A DNA stretch of 8,840 nt from DASUGM01 sp036274055 (GTDB lineage: Bacteria > Acidobacteriota > Vicinamibacteria > Vicinamibacterales > SCN-69-37): NCBI GenBank assembly GCA_036274055.1, contig DASUGM010000160.1, positions 1 through 8,840 on the forward strand, read 5' to 3'. The translations under genes and the position numbers were made by a program. The notes beneath the pieces were generated by a model. It saw only the letters and a program-made list of their open reading frames with translations, had not been told where the DNA came from and made no database searches. Shown here in pieces: positions 5,906-8,840 of the stretch. Position 1 is the first letter of the stretch. Each line of letters begins with the position of its first letter.

Positions 5906-8431
5906 ATGACTGCCGACAGTCTGGTCCAGGACCTTCGTCATGGGCTGCGCCTGATGCGCCGCAACCCGGGATTCTCGATGACGGCCGCGCTCGTGCTGTC
6001 GCTGGGGATCGGCGTCAACACCGCGTTGTTCTCCATCGTCAACTCCGTGTTCTTTCGCGATCGGCACGTGCCGCAGCCGGAGAACATCGTCCTGCTCTAC
6101 GCCGAAAACCTGAGCCGGGAACTCATGCCGTTGATGCTGACTGGCACAGGAAACGAGGAGATGCTCCTCAACGAGAAGCTGGCCGATTATTCCGCGACCT
6201 GGGTGCTCACTGTGCCAGTCGCCGTCGGCGACGACGCCGAGAGCACGCGCGGCGAGATGGTCAACGCCAACTACTTCGACGTGCTCGCTGTCGCCCCTGA
6301 GATGGGTCGCGGATTTCGCGCCGAGGAAGATGACCCGTCAAACACGGAATACTCCATCGTGGTCAGCGACGTCTTTTGGCGAACGCGGCTGAATGGCGAT
6401 CCGAATGCGATCGGGCGCCAGATTCGCGTCTCCGACAAGTTCTATCGCGTCGTTGGCGTGACGCCGCCACAGTTCGGCGGCGTCAGCGACTATCTGCTGC
6501 CGTCGCATTTCTGGGTGACGCGCGCGCAGTTCCGCTGGGGAACGACCAGCGCGGGATACTTCGGTCGCCTTAAACCGGGCGTGACTTTCAAGCAGTTTCA
6601 GGCCTTCGTGCTGGCGCAGACACCCGCGTATCGCGAGGCACGAGTGCGTGGCCTCAAGCCGGACACGCGCGAACAATTCAAAGAGTGGCAGAAGTACGGC
6701 CGGCTTCCCGTTTACCGCTGGACTGATGTGGCCTATCCCCGCAATCCGACGGCCCAGGTCATTCCGCCGCGCATTCTGACGGCGCTGGCCACGGTCGTGG
6801 CACTGATCCTCGTCATCGCCGCGGCCAATATCGCCGGTCTGCTACTCGCGCGGGGCGTGACCCGCACGTCCGAAGTGGCAGTTCGCAGGGCGCTGGGTGC
6901 GGACGGCTCGCGACTGATGCGGCAACTGCTGACCGAAAGCGTGCTGCTCGCGTGCGCGGGGGGCGCGCTCGGCGCCATTGTCGCGTCGGCGCTGGTCGTC
7001 CTGTTTCGGACGTTCGCGCCGCCGGCGCTGTCGATTGACGTGCACGTCGATAGCCGCGTGCTGCTCTTCGCCATCATTCTCTGCGTCGGCGCGGGCGTGA
7101 TGGTCGGCATTGCGCCAGCCCTGCAGGCCGCTCGCGTCAACGTGCTCGAAGCCCTTGGCGCTGGAATCGCCGGGGCGCGCCGCGTGCGTACGCGGCTGCG
7201 CCACGGCATCGTCGTGCCGCAGATCGCGCTGTCGCTGGTGCTTCTGGTTGTCGCGGCGATTCACGTCCGGTCGCTGCTCGACATCGAGTTGAACAATCTG
7301 GGCTACCGCACCGACGGCAACGTGGTGCTGAGTATTTCGCGCTGGGAGCCGAGCGTGCCACCTGCCTTCAGGCCGACCGGAGACGATCGGGTTCGCGCCG
7401 AAAATGAGTTATCGGCGCGAATCCGCGCGTTCAATCGCGGCATTCTGGCGCGCCTCGCCGACATCCCGAACGTCACGAATTTCGCGATTGCTGGCTGGCT
7501 GCCGTTCTGGTCGTTTCGCGGCGACCTCAGCCCGGTGATCTCACAGGAGGCGCTGCTTTCGGGTGAGCCGGCCAGAATCGGCGCTTTCGCGCCAATCGTC
7601 TCGGATGGCTACTTTGACGTCATGGGGATGCGGCTGCTTCGCGGCCGGACCTTCGACGATCGCGATACGTACGGCGGTAGGCCGGTCACGGTGATCAGCG
7701 AGCGGCTGGCGGCGAGGTTGTGGCCGACCGGCGATCCGATCGGCAAGCGAGTGGCGCTGCAGCCCTCATCGACGTCGCAGCGGATCACCTGGCTCGAAGT
7801 CATCGGCGTCGTCAACGAAGTCGACCCAGTTCTCGACGACGCCGGCGAGCGGCCGATGATGTACACGTCATTGCTGCAGCAGTGGCGCGGCACGGCGGGC
7901 AATCTGATCGTGCGCGGCGCCGGCAATCAGGCGGAACTGATCAAAGCGGTGAAAGCAGCCGTCGTCGGCGCGGATGCGTTTGCGGAAGTCACTCGCGTGC
8001 AGACGATGCGCCAGATGGTCGCCGAGATTCTCTACCCGCGCCGGGTCGCCGCCGCGATCCTCCTGACCGCCGGCGTGATCGGGCTGGCCCTCGCCTGCAT
8101 CGGGCTCTACGGCGTGATGTCGTACTCGATTGCGCAGCGGCGCCGGGAGATCGGCATTCGCGCCACGCTCGGAGCCGATCGCGGCGACATCATCCGGTTG
8201 GTCCTGCGCGAAGGCGCGGTCGTCACCGTACTCGGCATCGCGGCCGGCGGCGCGTTGACCTTCGCCGCGCTTCGGCTCTCTGCCAACGCACTCCCGGGCG
8301 TGCCGGTGCTCGACGTCATCAGTTTCGTCACCGTCCCGTTCGTCCTGGTGTCGATCGTGGTCGCGGCTTGCCTGGTGCCGGCGTTCCGTGCGGCAAATGC
8401 AGATCCTGCCAACGTCCTGCGCGGCGCTTAG
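5906..8431 (+). CDS. ADOP-family MacB/FtsX-like ABC permease
   Basis: 841 residues, matching the acidobacterial duplicated orphan permease family (about 800-880), with two MacB-like halves in one chain. The N-terminus LVQDLRHGLRLMRRNPGF precedes TM1 (24-45, LSLGIGVNTALFSIVN). A MacB-type periplasmic domain covers about 50-285 (NANYFDVLAV, GRGF, VVSDVFW). Then come TM2 (about 293-315), TM3 (343-367) and TM4 (384-406), then the second half: TM5 (about 435-454), periplasmic domain 2 (about 458-705, SDGYFDVMGMRLLRGRTF) and TM6-TM8 (about 714-738, 770-790, 805-828). Both FtsX cytoplasmic coupling motifs are visible: SEVAVRRALGADGSRLMRQLL (322-342) and RRREIGIRATLGADRGDIIRLV (745-766). These proteins sit in the inner membrane and probably work with an ABC ATPase by mechanotransmission or export; none is encoded here. 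The substrate is unknown. Transcription may start from the 5869-5897 candidate. A family A repeat follows the stop. Confidence 0.93.
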   Translation: MTADSLVQDLRHGLRLMRRNPGFSMTAALVLSLGIGVNTALFSIVNSVFFRDRHVPQPENIVLLYAENLSRELMPLMLTGTGNEEMLLNEKLADYSATWVLTVPVAVGDDAESTRGEMVNANYFDVLAVAPEMGRGFRAEEDDPSNTEYSIVVSDVFWRTRLNGDPNAIGRQIRVSDKFYRVVGVTPPQFGGVSDYLLPSHFWVTRAQFRWGTTSAGYFGRLKPGVTFKQFQAFVLAQTPAYREARVRGLKPDTREQFKEWQKYGRLPVYRWTDVAYPRNPTAQVIPPRILTALATVVALILVIAAANIAGLLLARGVTRTSEVAVRRALGADGSRLMRQLLTESVLLACAGGALGAIVASALVVLFRTFAPPALSIDVHVDSRVLLFAIILCVGAGVMVGIAPALQAARVNVLEALGAGIAGARRVRTRLRHGIVVPQIALSLVLLVVAAIHVRSLLDIELNNLGYRTDGNVVLSISRWEPSVPPAFRPTGDDRVRAENELSARIRAFNRGILARLADIPNVTNFAIAGWLPFWSFRGDLSPVISQEALLSGEPARIGAFAPIVSDGYFDVMGMRLLRGRTFDDRDTYGGRPVTVISERLAARLWPTGDPIGKRVALQPSSTSQRITWLEVIGVVNEVDPVLDDAGERPMMYTSLLQQWRGTAGNLIVRGAGNQAELIKAVKAAVVGADAFAEVTRVQTMRQMVAEILYPRRVAAAILLTAGVIGLALACIGLYGVMSYSIAQRRREIGIRATLGADRGDIIRLVLREGAVVTVLGIAAGGALTFAALRLSANALPGVPVLDVISFVTVPFVLVSIVVAACLVPAFRAANADPANVLRGA

Positions 8432-8433
8432 GC

Positions 8434-8496
8434 GTTCAACCTGGAACTTCTTAGAACCCAAGTTTGAAGTTTGGAGTTTGAAGTTTCGAGTTGACG
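8434..8496. repeat. Second copy of the AAACTTC-type heptad repeat (family A, partly deleted)
   Basis: Bases 8453-8496 are the exact reverse complement of 1641-1684 (44 of 44). Read on plus they are RAGTTTN heptads (AAGTTTG, AAGTTTG, GAGTTTG, AAGTTTC from about 8460). The opposing arm is short: 8434-8450 matches the reverse complement of the outer end (8480-8495) with a few differences, and the middle of that arm is missing. It begins 3 nt after the ADOP stop codon and fills most of the gap to the next gene. It might still form a hairpin of about 15 bp with a 29-nt loop. Confidence 0.88.
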
Positions 8497-8518
8497 GGAG
8501 CGTGCCCGCATCTCGGTA

Positions 8519-8524
8519 TACGAT
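8519..8524 (+). promoter_or_regulatory. Candidate -10 element for the right-edge membrane gene
   Basis: TACGAT (TANNNT; overlaps TATACG at 8517-8522) ends 7 nt before ATG 8532 and overlaps the earlier ATG at 8523. TTGACG at 8491-8496 lies within the repeat but is 22 nt away, too far for a normal -35. Confidence 0.25.
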
Positions 8525-8531
8525 GGCCGCC

Positions 8532-8840
8532 ATGCTGGCGGCCCGTCGTATCGTCGCCAGCGTCGCCTGGCTCGGCTTGGCCGTCGCCGCCGCCGATTTG
8601 ATCGCGCGTCCGATGGCGCGCACCGCGCTGCTCGGCAACCCGCAACTCGATCAGGTCGGCGCCGCCGGACTGCTCGGCGCGGTCGCCGCCGTCGCTCTCC
8701 TCCTGCTCGTCCGCGGCTCCCGGCTGCGCGTGTTCACGATCTTCGCGGCGCTCTTCGTCGCCGGTCTCTACGCGCAGCGTCTCGCCGGCGCGCGCCTGCA
8801 GAGCGACGGCTTCTACTACTTCGCGTATCTCCGTTCGATC
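8532..8840 (+). CDS. Polytopic membrane protein, N-terminal part (runs off right edge), possibly GT-C glycosyltransferase-like
   Basis: 103 codons remain open to the right edge. The start is uncertain: ATG 8532 is chosen because a TACGAT hexamer lies 7 nt upstream, as before other genes here; ATG 8523 adds three residues, and GTG 8502 is in frame but has a GGGAG only 1 nt away. Three hydrophobic segments are clear: about 7-25, 43-60 and 66-83 (VFTIFAALFVAGLYAQ). They are followed by LQSDGFYYFAYLRSI (89-103) at the edge. An Asp followed by aromatic residues after an early membrane helix is like the first extracytoplasmic loop of GT-C glycosyltransferases (ArnT/PMT type, Asp-Glu...Tyr), and I recall similar openings in acidobacterial multi-spanning proteins annotated that way. 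The function is therefore a guess; that it is an integral membrane protein is well supported. The gene follows ADOP in the same direction, after a repeat. Confidence 0.7.
   Translation, partial: MLAARRIVASVAWLGLAVAAADLIARPMARTALLGNPQLDQVGAAGLLGAVAAVALLLLVRGSRLRVFTIFAALFVAGLYAQRLAGARLQSDGFYYFAYLRSI

Noticed and set aside
7720..8454. 244-codon plus-strand frame inside the ADOP gene
   Set aside because: An Arg/Asp-rich frame-shifted shadow of the permease, whose own frame encodes clear FtsX motifs to its end.
8502..8504. GTG start for the right-edge membrane gene
   Set aside because: It is in frame, but the GGGAG before it is only 1 nt away and it would add a polar extension ahead of the first membrane helix; ATG 8532 or 8523 fits better.
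7868..8638. 256-codon minus-strand frame at the right
   Set aside because: Antisense to the ADOP C-terminus and the next membrane gene, and it reads through the repeat; no recognisable protein features.

Overview
The window is GC-rich (about two-thirds G+C by eye) and has no rRNA, tRNA, CRISPR array or transposase. The best lineage clue is the 841-residue permease at 5906-8431, which has the architecture of the ADOP family (acidobacterial duplicated orphan permease). With the GC-rich codon use and the form of the pirin, IlvE and HI0933-like proteins, this suggests an Acidobacteriota chromosome, possibly class Vicinamibacteria. That is an inference from family knowledge, not a search.

Layout from left to right. 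1-592 (minus) is the N-terminal part of a histidine-kinase-like protein that leaves the left edge. A 125-bp divergent gap leads to a pirin (718-1626, plus). The pirin converges on a ridA-type deaminase (1728-2114, minus) across a long hairpin. ridA is divergent from ilvE (2205-3134, plus). A heptad-repeat palindrome then supplies the start codon of an HI0933/BaiN-type flavoprotein (3223-4488, plus). That gene converges on a secreted protein of unknown function (4731-5804, minus), and a 243-bp inverted repeat fills the whole gap between their stop codons. A divergent gap holds a promoter candidate for the ADOP permease. A second, partly deleted copy of the first hairpin family follows it, and then a polytopic membrane protein starts (8532 onward) and leaves the right edge.

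The genes are mostly ordinary housekeeping or accessory genes, and no multi-gene defence or biosynthetic system is visible. The clearest functional link is ridA beside ilvE: RidA removes reactive enamines that damage PLP enzymes, and IlvE is a known victim in enteric bacteria.

The most unusual content is between the genes. Four of the gaps that follow a gene's 3' end hold palindromes built from short units of 7 to 9 bases, in three sequence families: AAACTTC-like, GGCTCAN and ATTGCCG/AATCCGTCC. One has 65-bp arms with a single mismatch. One family occurs twice, with 44 identical bases in inverted orientation 6.8 kb apart. Several genes also lack a Shine-Dalgarno sequence but carry a TANNNT-like hexamer 6-9 nt before the start codon, which suggests frequent leaderless transcription.
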